Assembly (NCBI RefSeq): GCF_026914185.1
Contig: NC_070567.1
Span: forward strand, 930,001-994,000
Reading direction: 5' to 3'
DNA: 64,000 nt
Source: Puccinia triticina
Taxonomy: Eukaryota > Basidiomycota > Pucciniomycetes > Pucciniales > Pucciniaceae
The notes beneath the pieces are model-generated. The model made no database searches. It was not told the origin of the DNA and saw only the letters and a program-made list of their open reading frames with translations. The position numbers and the translations under genes are program-made. The first letter of the stretch is position 1. The number at the start of each line of letters is the position of its first letter. Positions 35,462-46,500 of the stretch are shown here, piece by piece.

Positions 35462-36618
35462 AAAGTGGCCGGCGAGGATGTTGAGGGCCGCGGTGCTGCA
35501 TTCTCTGAGGTTCCATTCCCCAGCGCCGGTCCCAGTCCCGTTGGGTCTGGACAAGGTACTGGCGACACTCCTCCGACAGCTTAGGCTCATCAATCTCAAA
35601 GCAATTCATTCGAAACCTTGAGCAGTTGGGCCGGGTTGAGCGTCTTGAGACTACAAAAAATCTTGATGAGCTGGTCGAACGACTGGGCTCCGCTGGAGGA
35701 CAGACACTTGACCCACTTCAGCAGCTGGCCTAGTGGCTTGAAGTGTTTCCGGACCACCCATGACGCTAGGCGGTTCCCGAGCGCCCATTCCTCGATCAAA
35801 CTCACGTTCAGCTTGATCTACATCGCCTTCGACCGACACAGATACTTTCGTCGCGAGATTATCCGGTTGAATGTCTTGCATCCCAGCCAGCAGAAGATCT
35901 GCGCAATCATCAAGGCGTGGGTCTTGTACGCTTGGAGCACATAAGGAACCAAGGAGAGCAGATTGGTGATCAGTTGGGGCTTTTCAATGATGGTGATAAT
36001 GATGAGTGTTGCCGGACCGGCAACACTCATCATTATCAGACGAAGCGCCAGGAGCCTTTGGGCTTGAACTCAACGGCCATCTCCGGCAGAGGATCAAAGT
36101 CGAGGATGGTCAAGTTGATCAGCTTTTCCAGCCGCCGCTTGGATGATAAACACGTAGATCCTGTTCACCAGTTCTTCAAGGTGCAGCTGGGTGTGTGGCT
36201 CTGTCAGCTCCTTTAGCAAGGGTTCTTGTCTGGTGTACGACTGACCAGCATCTCTCCTGTTGACGACTTGGTCGGTCAGCCCGTCTACGATGACGCTGAC
36301 TTCCTCGGCATGTCCGAATGCAGCGGCGAGGATGATAGCCGGCGATCTGTCTTCGTCCCTGGCATCGAGCTTGATCCGCTTTATCGGCTGGCCCTGCCTG
36401 AGGATTGGGCTGCTGCTGGTGGTGGTTTTTTTGTCAGTGGTAGTGGTCTGCTGTTTGTCTGTTGAGAGCAGCCATTTGAGGAGGTCGCTGTGCGCGGTGC
36501 TGTCTGCTCTGAGATAGGTGGTAGTGAATACCTTGGTGATCTGCTTCTGGTTTTGGTTTGCTGCTAGTCTCGATAGGTTGGCTGGGGTGCGTGCAAGTGC
36601 GATGTGGTCTTGGCTCAT
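35462..36618 (-). pseudogene. Captured ankyrin/DIL-domain gene fragment
   Basis: From ATG 36618 the minus strand encodes a Thr/Gln-rich start, an ankyrin-like repeat (DRSPAIILAAAFGHAEEVSV) and, after a large gap, LDFDPLPEMAVEFKPKGSWR. A DIL (dilute) domain follows: LLSLVPYVLQAYKTHALMIA, FNRIISRRKYLCRSKAM, IKLNVSLIEEWA, LLKWVKCLSS. The last part (EIDEPKLSEECRQYLVQTQR, DWDRRW) is in another frame. Fungal ankyrin-plus-DIL proteins are a known family; the DIL domain is the globular tail found in class V myosins. Defects: in-frame TAG right after CRSKAM, a frameshift near 35600, loss of most ankyrin repeats, and a 45-bp palindrome at 35994-36038. It lies wholly inside Helitron A, so gene capture is the simplest explanation. 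Confidence 0.75.
35994..36038. repeat. Perfect 22-bp palindrome (1-bp spacer)
   Basis: Arms at 35994-36015 and 36017-36038 are exact inverted copies (core gtgttgccgg a ccggcaacac). It interrupts the DIL pseudogene just after the GSWRFV codons. Confidence 0.95.
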
Positions 36619-37482
36619 TGTTTGGTTGCTGGCTGGTTCAACATCACACTCCCTTGCATGAGCGTTACTGAGGGATGAAGGGTAATAAACAGATTGTGAC
36701 ACGGGTGGAGAGATGCGGTAACGGAGGCCGTGGTGACTGGCAGGCTTACAGTGTCCAAAAACCAATGATTGAGGCGGATCATGGCACTGGAAACTGGTGA
36801 TAGGGTGCGAGGGAGGCGGCAGCAACGGTGGCGGGTCGGGGTGAGTGCAGGACCCCGGAAAGGGTCTTTCAAGCCGCCTTATGTACGTATCCAAACGTTA
36901 CAGCCCCTACCTACAGCTACCCTGGCTCAATGCATCAACAAAAATATGTGTAGTGACACCTTTATTAAACCCATATTAATCCTGTACAGGGTTTTTTTTT
37001 TTTTTTTTTTTTTTAGTGCTTATTGTTTTAACATTGCGCACTAAGTGGATGCTGGATTATGTAGATACATGCGGTGATGTTTTGAAAAAAAAAACATAAT
37101 AGAATAACAATAAGTCATTTATAACATTGAGTATGTTAAGTTTTGATCCGAGTGGTTTTTAAGAGAAGAAAAAGGAAAAAAAGAAAGGAAAGCGCCCAAA
37201 GAAAGTGATAAAATGAAAATCCAACTCTTTTATCAGGTCTGAAACTTCGCGAAAGCCGAGTCCGGTCAAAATCTGTCACGACTGCGGCCCAGACAGCGTG
37301 TTATGTGGTTGCTCAAGCCACATACCCTGAAGATGAAAGCGGGCAGGAAAATGACCAAACTCGAACCCCCACTAGGATCCAGCCCAATCTCTCCCACCGA
37401 GTACATGAATAACTTTGAAACTAACAACAAAACAGGTAAGTAGAAATTCTTTTCTTAAATTATGAATGAAACATAAGAGAAA

Positions 37483-40406
37483 CTAGAGGCTAAGGCAGCT
37501 TCGCCGCTGCACTCCCAGGTCTCAGCATCTAAGCTGTATGGAATAATTGTGATCCTCATGAAGTGATCTCTGGATTTACTATTCAATAATGGTGTTCAAA
37601 TTTGAAATCATAAATTTGTAAGCATAAAATCATAAATTCACAAAGCTTTTGAGTGCTGCTTTTTTATGTACTGTTTGAGAATTAACACACTCCTTTAAGT
37701 GTTTGGGTGATACATCTTTTTTTTGGCTTGAAGGTTTATGATTTCATTCTAGCCTAAGTCTGCTGATGGAAAGCCTCTTCCTGAGGATATACATATAACA
37801 TATGGTCTTGCAAGCGTGTCTGGGCACATGCCCAAATCCTTGGCCAAGCAACAGTGGGGGTTTGGTATGTGCCCAGGGGGCTTGATCAGGCAGGATTGAT
37901 GAGAGGCAGCACTTTGCACTCAGCCAAGTCCTGCTTGGTCAGGATCAATCTCTGGGCCAATGGAATATGTGACTTGGAATACACACTGCACATGCCAGTG
38001 ATCAGACTCTGGCCCTTGCCTCTGCCTTGAAAGGCAGCAACAGCATACCCTTGAGGAGGGGAAATGTTTCTCCTTGATGGCAGGCACAGCTTTTGGTGGT
38101 GTGGCACCCTCACTTGAAATTGGCCCAGCAGGGCTTTGTCCCAAACCCAGCAAGCTTTTCCATGTGCCAAGCAGGGGTTGGGAGTGTGTCAGGCGGGCTT
38201 TGGGATTGGCTAAGCAGGCTTTGGGATTGGCCAAGCAGGCTATGGGATTGGCCACACACGCTTGGCCGCTTTTTGGCTGAATTTTGGCATGTGCCCAAAC
38301 TGGCTTACAACACCATACTTCAGGAAGATATTAGTTAATCATAGACATTGATCTGAACAGATTGATGTTTTAAAAGTTCTATTAAATCATCAAGGGGGTA
38401 GAATATACTTCTAAGATTGAGATCCCATAGTTCTCTCAGGTTGGTCTATAGGCCGCAGTACATTTTAATTGATGTCAAATTAATATTCCCTGAATTAAAA
38501 TTAGTTCCAGCTTGAATGTACTCCAAAATTTTACTATGTGCACTCCACATTTTTTGGCTTTTCCTCCATTTCTATGTGCAAACCAAGCCTTGCAATTCAA
38601 TTTAATTTTCTGACAACTTTGCTTGTCTGAGAGGTTGGAAATATCCTGAGGGTTAAGTTTGATGAAATTTGGGAAAAATGTAAACAATTACAGAGACAGC
38701 TAGCATTCAAGGCTCAAGATTGGGCATTTGAGGTTGTGCATGGATATCACTTGATTGCAAATGGTAAAAATCTGTTGGCATCAGTTCAAATCCTGGTCCA
38801 TCTCTAGAATGAATCACTGTTTGCGCAGACCAATAAGACTGCTAGAGTGTAAGTTCACCATGATTGAAATCAAGTGAGTGTCCAACCTTGTCAAAAATCT
38901 TGAAAGATGAAGATTGTGTTGAGATGTTTGTTGATCTGATGTTTAGATTTGTTGGTCAGATATTGGAGGAATTTGCAGAGAAATTAGCAACTTTGCAATC
39001 TGAGATGGATGGGTGTTGTACCACATTTGTAGAGAAGTTGAGCCCCTCTCGATGACTGGCACAGATGAGAGGAGGTCTCGATGACTGGTGGTCTGTACCG
39101 GTAAATTGAGGAGAGGTTTAACTCCCCTCGATGACCAGATGGCGAGGAGATATGAGTCCACTCGGTGACCGGTAAAGGCCAGTCATTGAGAGGAGAATGA
39201 GTCCCCTCGATGGCCGGTCTGACTGGTCATTGAGAGTTGCAACTCCCCTCGATGACCGGCACAGACCGTTCACGGAGAGGATATCTAAGCTGATCTGAGT
39301 CCCCTCGATGACCGGTACAGACCGGTCATCAAAAGGTGTGACTCCCCTCGATGACCGGCGCAGACCGGTCATCGGGTGGAGATCTCAGTCCCATCGATGA
39401 CCGGTGCAGACCGGTCTTCGGCAGGATATCCAAATCCCCTCGATGGCCGGTCAGACCGGTCAACCGGCCATCGAGGGTGTGAGTTCCCTCGATGGCCAGT
39501 CAGACCGGTCATCGAGAGGAGTGAGTCCCCTCGATGACCGGCACAGACCGGTCATCGGGAGGATATCCGAATCCCCTCGATGGCCGGTCAGACCGGTCAA
39601 CCGGCCATCGAGAGATGTGAGTTCCCTCAATGGCCAGTCATCGAGAGGAGTGCGTCCCCTCGATGACCGGCACAGACCGGTCATCGGGAGGATATCCGAA
39701 TCCCCTCGATGGCCGGTCAGACCGGTCAACCGGCCATCGAGAGATGTGAGTTCCCTCAATGGCCAGTCATCGAGAGGAGTGCATCCCCTCGATGACCGGC
39801 ACAGACCGGGCAGCGGGAGGAGATCTGATTCACCCTGAGGAAAAAAACCTCTCAAGCTGACCTGTAAACACTCGGACGAGTGTGTACAGGCCAGCGTTCT
39901 GTCTGCCCAGGTGGAGGGCCCTCGCAACACGTTGTGATGTTCAGGTGGTTGCAAAGGATTTCAGCAACCAGGGTTTTTTTCACCTGGTGTCATCTGCGAG
40001 CTGGGAGATACTTCAAGGGCTGGGGTGAAGCTGTTTGTCCCCCCAGGGGATCTGGTTTCGTCCCACCCCCTCCCTGAAGGCCCCCTATTTCACTTGAGTA
40101 GGCCCCTTCTTGATTTGAAAAAACAAAAATTCTAATCTTGAACAAAAATTTAAACTTCAAACTCACACAAAACAAAAAATATGACCACAATCAAAACACA
40201 CAAAAAAATGAAATAAACTCAAACAAAACCAAAGATTTACACTTAAAAAAACAACTCTAAACTCAAACAAAAAAACAAACTTGAACTTTTTAAACTTAAA
40301 AAACACAAATACCAAACTTTTTATTTTTTGGCCTGCAATTTCAATGAAATGCAGCATGAACCCATGAAGTCAGTTTCTGTGAAACTGTGGTTTTAATAAA
40401 CTTGGA
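37483..40406 (-). mobile_element. Helitron C, 2.9 kb, nested in Helitron A
   Basis: Minus strand: 5' end A|TCCAAGTTTATTAAAAC at 40406; 3' end hairpin gcggcgaagctgcc, then 9 bp, then CTAG|T at 37483. The 5' subterminal part shares with Helitron A the words ggggatctggtttcgtcc and ccccctccctgaaggccccc. It contains a short repeat of ttgggattggccaagcaggc units (38205-38255) and the large palindromic minisatellite. No protein-coding gene is recognised. Confidence 0.8.
39045..39830. repeat. Palindromic CTCGATGACCGG minisatellite
   Basis: Tandem units cccctcgatgaccggcacag followed by accggtcatcgagaggag. Each unit is itself an inverted repeat around a short spacer. Near the right side a higher-order unit of about 128 bp, starting ggatatccgaatcccctcga, recurs at about 39561 and 39689 (with a related one near 39425). 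It lies within Helitron C. Confidence 0.92.
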
Positions 40407-40574
40407 TAAAAACTGAAACTATTCTTGATTTTATTCTTCAATGTATTTTTTAATGTTCTTGAATCTTTTAGTATTGATGATGAATACCGAAAGTAGCTCG
40501 AACGCTGAAGGATTATCAAGTAAGTTTTTTATTGAATTTGGATTAATTTTGATTTTGTTAGATATTAATCTTGA

Positions 40575-43500
40575 TCAAAATGTTCTTCTTTGTGACTGAA
40601 ACTTCTTGCAATTGATAAGAAAGTGTTTAACGGTTTCTGGAGATTGGCAAAATTTGCAATCCGGTGAATCAATTTTGTCGATGTGAAAAAGGAAATCGTT
40701 TAAAGGAGAGTGACCCGACTGGAGTTGATGAATTATTGAACTTAAACCCTTCTCAAGTCGATTCAACGCTTCAAAAACTTTTAACGGTGTGTTGGTAAGT
40801 GAGATTTGGTTCCGGATAATCGGTTTCTTCTTTTTATCGAATTTGAATTTTGAACAAATTGTTGGTTGAATGCTGGATAATGTTCTAATTTGTTGATTGA
40901 GATTGAAAAGTCGATTCCCTCCCGTCGCCTCCTTTGCCAGTTGATCCACTCTCTCATTCTCCAGGATACCGACATGTGCTGGACACCACCAAAGTGAAAT
41001 TGAAAACTGGTATGTTGAGATCAAGAACTCGAGTTTGTCAAAAATTTGAATGAAAACTGATTGGTTTGAAATAGGTCAAGGCAAATGCGCAATTGTCATC
41101 AAAGTGGCTTGATTATTGGAGTATATGTTGATTTGTCTTGAGAAAGGAAAGTCGTTTCTACTGAACTCGTTTTTGATTATGTCAAGACCAATATTGATAG
41201 CCTGAACCTCCACCTCAAAAGCCAAAGCCTTATCGGCATCATTGATACGGCACGCAAACAAAACTGAATTATTGAGAAGAGCCGCCGAAGCTGTTCCCTG
41301 ATCAGGAATCATCGAGCCATCTGTAAATAACAAAATTTCCTCCTTATTCTTTTTTTCGCAAATTTGATTAGTAACAACTTCTCTGGATTTTTCTTTACTG
41401 ATATTTAAATTATTAATATCCATCTTAAAACTAGACCACGGTGGAATGGCGTGCTGTTTGATGACTTCAATGGACTGCAAATTGTAATCAGGAATCAGAT
41501 GTTTACCGAGAATGTTATGGATCGAAGATAGGTGAGATCGAGGCGAATTGTTGAGTTCATTTTGAATGAGTCGCTTTATAGGATGGTCATCTGTAGCTGA
41601 TAATTTTTTGCAGAGATACAAATGGGCTTTTCTTTTTAGGATGTTAAAAAAGGGAATTAGCGGGGACTCTCTGTCAAGGAATGTGCACGGAGTGGTTTTG
41701 AAAACACCAAGAATAACACGGTTAGCTTGATTATTGATTTTACTAATGATATTTTTAACTGAAGATTCGTTTCTTTTTGAAGCCCAAACAGGACTTCTGA
41801 AAAGGACTCTGGATCGAAGGACACTAATGATAAGGTTTCTGGTTTGTTGTAAGCCTAGTCCAAACGAACATCGGGAAATTCTGTTAAGCTGTTCGATTGT
41901 ATTGACACCGCTTTTCTTGACTTTATTGAGGTGGTTTTTAAAAGAAAGTCGAGAATCCAAAATGATGCCAAGGTACTTGACGGTATCAGAGCGATTCATT
42001 TTCACATCACCAAATTTGAACGGTCGAGAAACAACAGAACGGTGAGTAAAAATCATAAAGTTTGCTTTCTTTTTGTCGAATATTGGGTTATGCTTATTTC
42101 CCCAACATAACGACTGTTGACCTTCTTTTTCGAGTAAATCTACAGAATTTTCAAGACACTTTTCAGCTACAAAGTGAGTAACATCATCAATGAACCCTAA
42201 CAATATTTTATCCTGATTAAGATCGAGTGGATTGTTTATAAGAAGGTTGGAGTTATAAATTATGTATAAAATCAGCGACAAAGGGGACCCTTGGGGAAGA
42301 CCACAGCTAAGTTCAAACAAAGGGGAAATATGATCATCCATACGAAGCGATGTCGAACGATCTGAAAGAAGAGAGTGAATAATGGCAGCCAGGTAAGATG
42401 GAATATTATTTTTAATAAGCGTATCAATGAGTCGGTCTTTGATAACCAATGGGTAAGCAGATTTAACATTGAGAAAAAGAGCTGATACAATCTTATTCTC
42501 CCTCCATTTTTGACGAATCCAGGAAGATAAAAAAATGTTAGCATCATCCGTACATCGATTAGCTCTGCCACCGAAGTGACCCTCAGCTAATACCGCATTA
42601 TTTTTGGCCCAAAAGGTGATCCTCTTGGTAAGTAAGCTTTCAAAAGTCTTTCCCAAACATGATAATAAAGCTATTGGCCGATATGATCCAGGAAGAGAAT
42701 AAGAATCCTTGTCAGCTTTACGGATGATAACCGTAATTGCATGTCTCCAAACCCTAGGAAAATAGCCCAAATGGAGACACGCCAAAAATAGTTTAACAAG
42801 TAAGGGAGAAATGATTTTTTTACTCCAAAAAAGCGCTTCGTTAGTAATGTCATCATGACCGCACGCTTTCTTTTTGGGAAGTTTAGATAAAATATTATCA
42901 ATTTCGGGAACGGAGATAGCAGGGAAAAAAAGAGGGTTAGAAAAAACTGGCAACCAAATGTCGCTTGTGTCGCAATTGATGGGGACTTCAGAGGTGCCTT
43001 TAAAGAGTAAGTTAGCTTGTTCCTCTTTATCAGAGGTGAGCTCGTCTTGTTCATTCAGCAACGGAGCCACATTGCCGCTGCTACTGGGTTTAGTAAATTT
43101 GTAAGCTTTAAAAATTTGATGATCTTTACTTTCAGCCAGGAATTTACGCCAATGGTTCCGCTTCAACTCAAAAACCTTATCCTTGAATGTCTTTTGCCAA
43201 TAATGGTAACAATCGCATGCTTGGACCGAGTGAGCAACTAGCATCCATTTGCGAGCTTGATTCCTCCTTTTGACAATAGGTGAGAGAACCTCGTTATTCC
43301 ACCACGATTTGAATTTGACTTTGTTGATCTTGACTAGTTTCCTTTGTTTATCGATAGAATTCTGAAAAGAAAGCGTTAGTGTTTTAACAAACTCATCAAT
43401 GACAGTACTATTTAACAAAGGAACATCATTCATGTCTTCGACAACCTCAGACAAATCGTTACAGAATTTTTCAACATCTAAACGTTTAAGATCAACCGAC

Positions 43501-44436
43501 AACCGGGTAAGAGGAACTGGGTGAGGATTAAAATTGAGTTGGAGAACAATAGCCTGATGATCTGAACCAAAATTATCAGAAGAAGTGTGACACGAATCAA
43601 CAAATTTAATAGCGTTAAAATTACCCCAAGTAAGGTCAATAACAGTTGGACTACACCAGGAAAAAAGAATGATCACTTGCCAACAAGTGACATAGCAAAG
43701 TACAAAGGGGCCTTTGTACTTTTTGATGTCACTTGCAGACAAGTGATCATTGTTTTTTCCTGGTGCTAGTCCTTCTATTTATAAAGGTGGGAGTTCCCTT
43801 TTCCGAAATGATCTTGAAACCATTGCGGCTGCATGTTCTAATCAATTCCCGGGACTGTTGATGCGTGTGTTTATAGTTAAAAGGATTCCACAACCAATGG
43901 TGGAGATTCGAATCCATGAAGATGAACGATGGGATACGGCGATCATTGTGTAGCTCCAGCCAATTTGTGAGTTGAACAATTCCTTCAAAGGTTCTGAGAG
44001 GGTTGTAAAGATTGATAAGACAAATTTTTTGGATAATATTGAGATTGATTGTCAAGTCGATAGCCGAAAGTATTCGAGAACCGTCTTTAAGTTGGAGAAT
44101 CTTGGCCGAGGAAAAAGATTTATCAAAAAAGAAACAAATACAATGTTTGTTGTTGTAATCGGAAGGCGAATGATTTGAGTCAAGAACACACGACCAGTTT
44201 TCATAAAATGGGAGTTTGAAAGTATGAGGGTTAATCCACGGCTCTTGGAGGATCAGAATCAAAAAGCCAGAATCGGAGTTGAGTGCATTCGAGGTAACAT
44301 CAAAAGAATTATGGCAATTTAGTTGTAAGATTTTGAGGTTTGGCGAAGTCAATTCGGTAGAAGAGGTTACTGAAGGGACTGGGTTGGTAATATGAAGGGG
44401 TTGTTGGTTTGGATACATACGATTTTGACTCATCAT
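40575..44436 (-). pseudogene. LINE ORF2: endonuclease, RT, RNase H (broken)
   Basis: From ATG 44436: APE endonuclease (LKILQLNCHN; LILQEPWINP; FIFMDSNLHHWLW), then RT (YRPIALLSCLGKTFESLLTK; FLNVKSAYPLV; SCGLPQGSPLS; LLGFIDDVTHFVA), then RNase H (ILLFTDGSMIPDQGTASAAL; WWCPAHVGILENERVDQLAK) and a terminal C-x2-C...H...C knuckle-like CKFCQSPETVKHFLINC. Defects: a 112-bp MITE at 43654-43765 shifts the frame between endonuclease and RT; a TGA interrupts RNase H at about 41076; RT motif A reads FLNVKSA where catalytic Asp is expected. The FIDD box is intact. Frames on both sides of the MITE agree once it and one CTA copy are discounted. Confidence 0.88.
43654..43765. mobile_element. 112-bp MITE inside LINE ORF2
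   Basis: Near-perfect hairpin: caccaggaaaaaagaatgat...tgttttttcctggtg, with inner arms cacttgccaacaagtgac / gtcacttgcagacaagtg and tacaaag / ctttgta. CTA duplications flank it (43651-43653, 43766-43768). A 3-bp duplication with CACCA ends resembles CACTA-type MITEs; superfamily is inference. Confidence 0.88.
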
Positions 44437-45752
44437 TGATTAACAATTTTTTGGCGAAAATTCTTAGTTTTAAGGGGACACTTAAGACTCAACGGAGAAT
44501 GAAGGAAACGAACATTTTCATCGTCAAACTCAGATGAAGAATTAACTCTTTTTTCATACTGAATACACTTAACACACTTTTCATTTTCAACATCGTTCTG
44601 ACAATCTTTTGAATTATGGGGATCACCACAAAACTTACATAATGGACTATTCTTACAAATTTGCGCGGTATGACCGATCTCTAAACATTGGAAACACTGA
44701 AGGGGAGATTTTTTATAATGCACACCGGTCAAAGGTAGATAGTTAAAAAAGAGGCTACCTTTCTCAACCTTACGAGCAAGGTCTTTATCAAAAAAGTTTA
44801 CAATCAGTGAACCATGTGATTTTTTATTGGCTTGTGGATTTCCAAGCCATCGAGCACCTTGAATGTGGTCTGGATGAATTCTGTTCTCTCGGCATAATTC
44901 AGCAAGGGTGGCCTTATTGTTTGGAGTGAAAGAAATCGGGACCGAATGAAGAATCACTGGAAAAGTTGATGGAGGGGTAACGAGAGTAGGATCACATAAA
45001 TGTGTCCACTCGTGTTTGTGCTCCAATAACCAGTTTGTAGCAAACCGAGTCTGAGTAAAGAACTTAAAATCGCCCAAAGGGATTTGAGCAACCCCTTTTA
45101 CACTAATGGAAGATCCATCAGCTGTGACAGCATCGATGTCTTTAAGCACATTGTTCACTTTTTTTGTGATTTCCGGAGGGGACATTTGGAAAAATGGCCG
45201 AGAGTCCGGAATAGTCTTGCGTATAATAAAAAAAGCCGGCTTGAATTCATTCAATACCCGATTTGATGGAGGTGGACGAGCAATAGGCATCTTGGAGATA
45301 GTCGGAGTATATTTCTTTGTGGTCGAAGCCCACAACAAGTTCATTTTAGGTTTGGAATGCACAACAGAGTTAAGCAACTTCTCAAAAGAGTCTAAACGCT
45401 GGGTAATTTTCTCCACCATGGAGAGAGTTTGAACACTAGCGATCTTCTTGATTGCTAGCAATGGGGATAAGGTTTTAAACTTATCTGCATCAATGAAGAT
45501 ACTCCCATCTGGGTTGGGATGAGCAAAGATCTCAGCAATTGCATTTAAGAACCCAGGTTCGGAGTTCTGAGGGTTATGTTGGGACTCAGAGAGAGGAGGG
45601 TTGCTAGAAAAATCCGACTGAGTCGGGGTTTGCGAACGGTCAGGAGCAGACTGGTCAAGAGATGAACCCAAGGATACAACATCCTCCATCTCTATGGTCT
45701 TTGACCAGCCGTCCTTGTCGACCCTAGAACCATTATGATTCTTGGGCGGCAT
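44433..45752 (-). CDS. LINE ORF1, Gag-like nucleic-acid-binding protein
   Basis: 439 residues, uninterrupted. A Ser/Gln-rich N-terminus is followed by a short helical stretch (LSMVEKITQRLDSFEKLLNS) that may oligomerise. An RRM-like region comes next (VILHSVPISFTPNNKATLAE; SLIVNFFDKDLARKVEKG), then CCHC knuckles CFQCLEIGHTAQIC and CKFCGDPHNSKDC near residues 350-385. Such proteins coat the LINE RNA. The stop TGA overlaps the ORF2 start in an ATGA (44436-44433), suggesting termination-reinitiation coupling. ATG 45752 is the first in frame; about 270 bp upstream to the Helitron 5' region may be 5' UTR. Confidence 0.85.
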   Translation of the reverse strand: MPPKNHNGSRVDKDGWSKTIEMEDVVSLGSSLDQSAPDRSQTPTQSDFSSNPPLSESQHNPQNSEPGFLNAIAEIFAHPNPDGSIFIDADKFKTLSPLLAIKKIASVQTLSMVEKITQRLDSFEKLLNSVVHSKPKMNLLWASTTKKYTPTISKMPIARPPPSNRVLNEFKPAFFIIRKTIPDSRPFFQMSPPEITKKVNNVLKDIDAVTADGSSISVKGVAQIPLGDFKFFTQTRFATNWLLEHKHEWTHLCDPTLVTPPSTFPVILHSVPISFTPNNKATLAELCRENRIHPDHIQGARWLGNPQANKKSHGSLIVNFFDKDLARKVEKGSLFFNYLPLTGVHYKKSPLQCFQCLEIGHTAQICKNSPLCKFCGDPHNSKDCQNDVENEKCVKCIQYEKRVNSSSEFDDENVRFLHSPLSLKCPLKTKNFRQKIVNQ

Positions 45753-46106
45753 GTTACTGGCTCCACAAGCCGAGTAAGGTAGAAACCTTGTGCTCTTTTT
45801 AGGGGAGTCGGAAAACTCAATTTTTAAAGAGATCAGACAGGAAAAGGGAAAGGAAGGAGGGGATGGAGATAAGGTGGTTTACGGAAAGGATGATTGGATA
45901 GATAAGATAGAATATACTTTGGTTGATACTTTTTGATTTTTAGGATTTTGAAGATGGATGGTTTTGAAGGTGGTCGGTTTTTAGTGGTTGATGTTGAGTT
46001 TTTTCCTGTACAGGGGTTTAAAAAGCAAAAGTGGTGATGGCAGAATAGATAAATTCAAATAACTCATTGTGTACACGTATCTTTTTTTAAAGTTTGGCTG
46101 GAGCCT

Positions 46107-46500
46107 ACATAAGGCGGCTTGAAAGACCCTTTCCGGGGTCCTGTGAGTGCAGCAGAGAATGTGGGCGGGGTTGAAGACTATTTAAAGGCAAGGATGGTGG
46201 TGGGGTGGGAAAGCCAGGGGATCCGGTTTCGTCCGCCCCCTCCCTGGAAGCCCCCTAATTGCTTGATTAGGCCCCTCCTGGACATGGCTTTCACAGAGTC
46301 TTTCACAACCGGCCCTTTTTTGCTTGTTGCTCACGCACAAGCTGGAGGGTCAATCCAAGGTGCCTTTTTGGGTGTTTGGGGATTACTTTATTCAACTGTT
46401 ATATTTTGTTATGGGATGGTCTTTGTGGGGGCTTTTTGAATAATTAACACACCAAAACTTAGATCTGAGTTTCCACAATTGTGTGGATTTAATAAACTTG
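46107..46500 (-). repeat. Helitron 5' subterminal region
   Basis: Contains cggcttgaaagaccctttcc and ggggatccggtttcgtccgc, then ccccctccctggaagccccc and finally aataaacttgga at the terminus. The first word recurs inverted at 36852-36888. The middle words recur at 40040-40075 and the terminal word at 40395-40406 and 56060-56071. Confidence 0.75.

Larger units (their letters stand above)
40575..45752 (-). mobile_element. Tad-like LINE (non-LTR retrotransposon)
   Basis: ORF1 has zinc knuckles; ORF2 carries an APE endonuclease, reverse transcriptase and RNase H, the layout of Tad/I-like LINEs in fungi. The span given is the coding minimum. UTR ends, poly(A) and target duplications are not resolved because Helitron ends lie on both sides (40406 and 46502). 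Confidence 0.85.

Noticed and set aside
39045..39830. CRISPR-like array
   Set aside because: Repeats are contiguous palindromic units without unique spacers, in a eukaryotic transposon.
39404..39954. Frames of 144-164 codons over the palindromic array
   Set aside because: The array is palindromic, so both strands stay open; no protein features.
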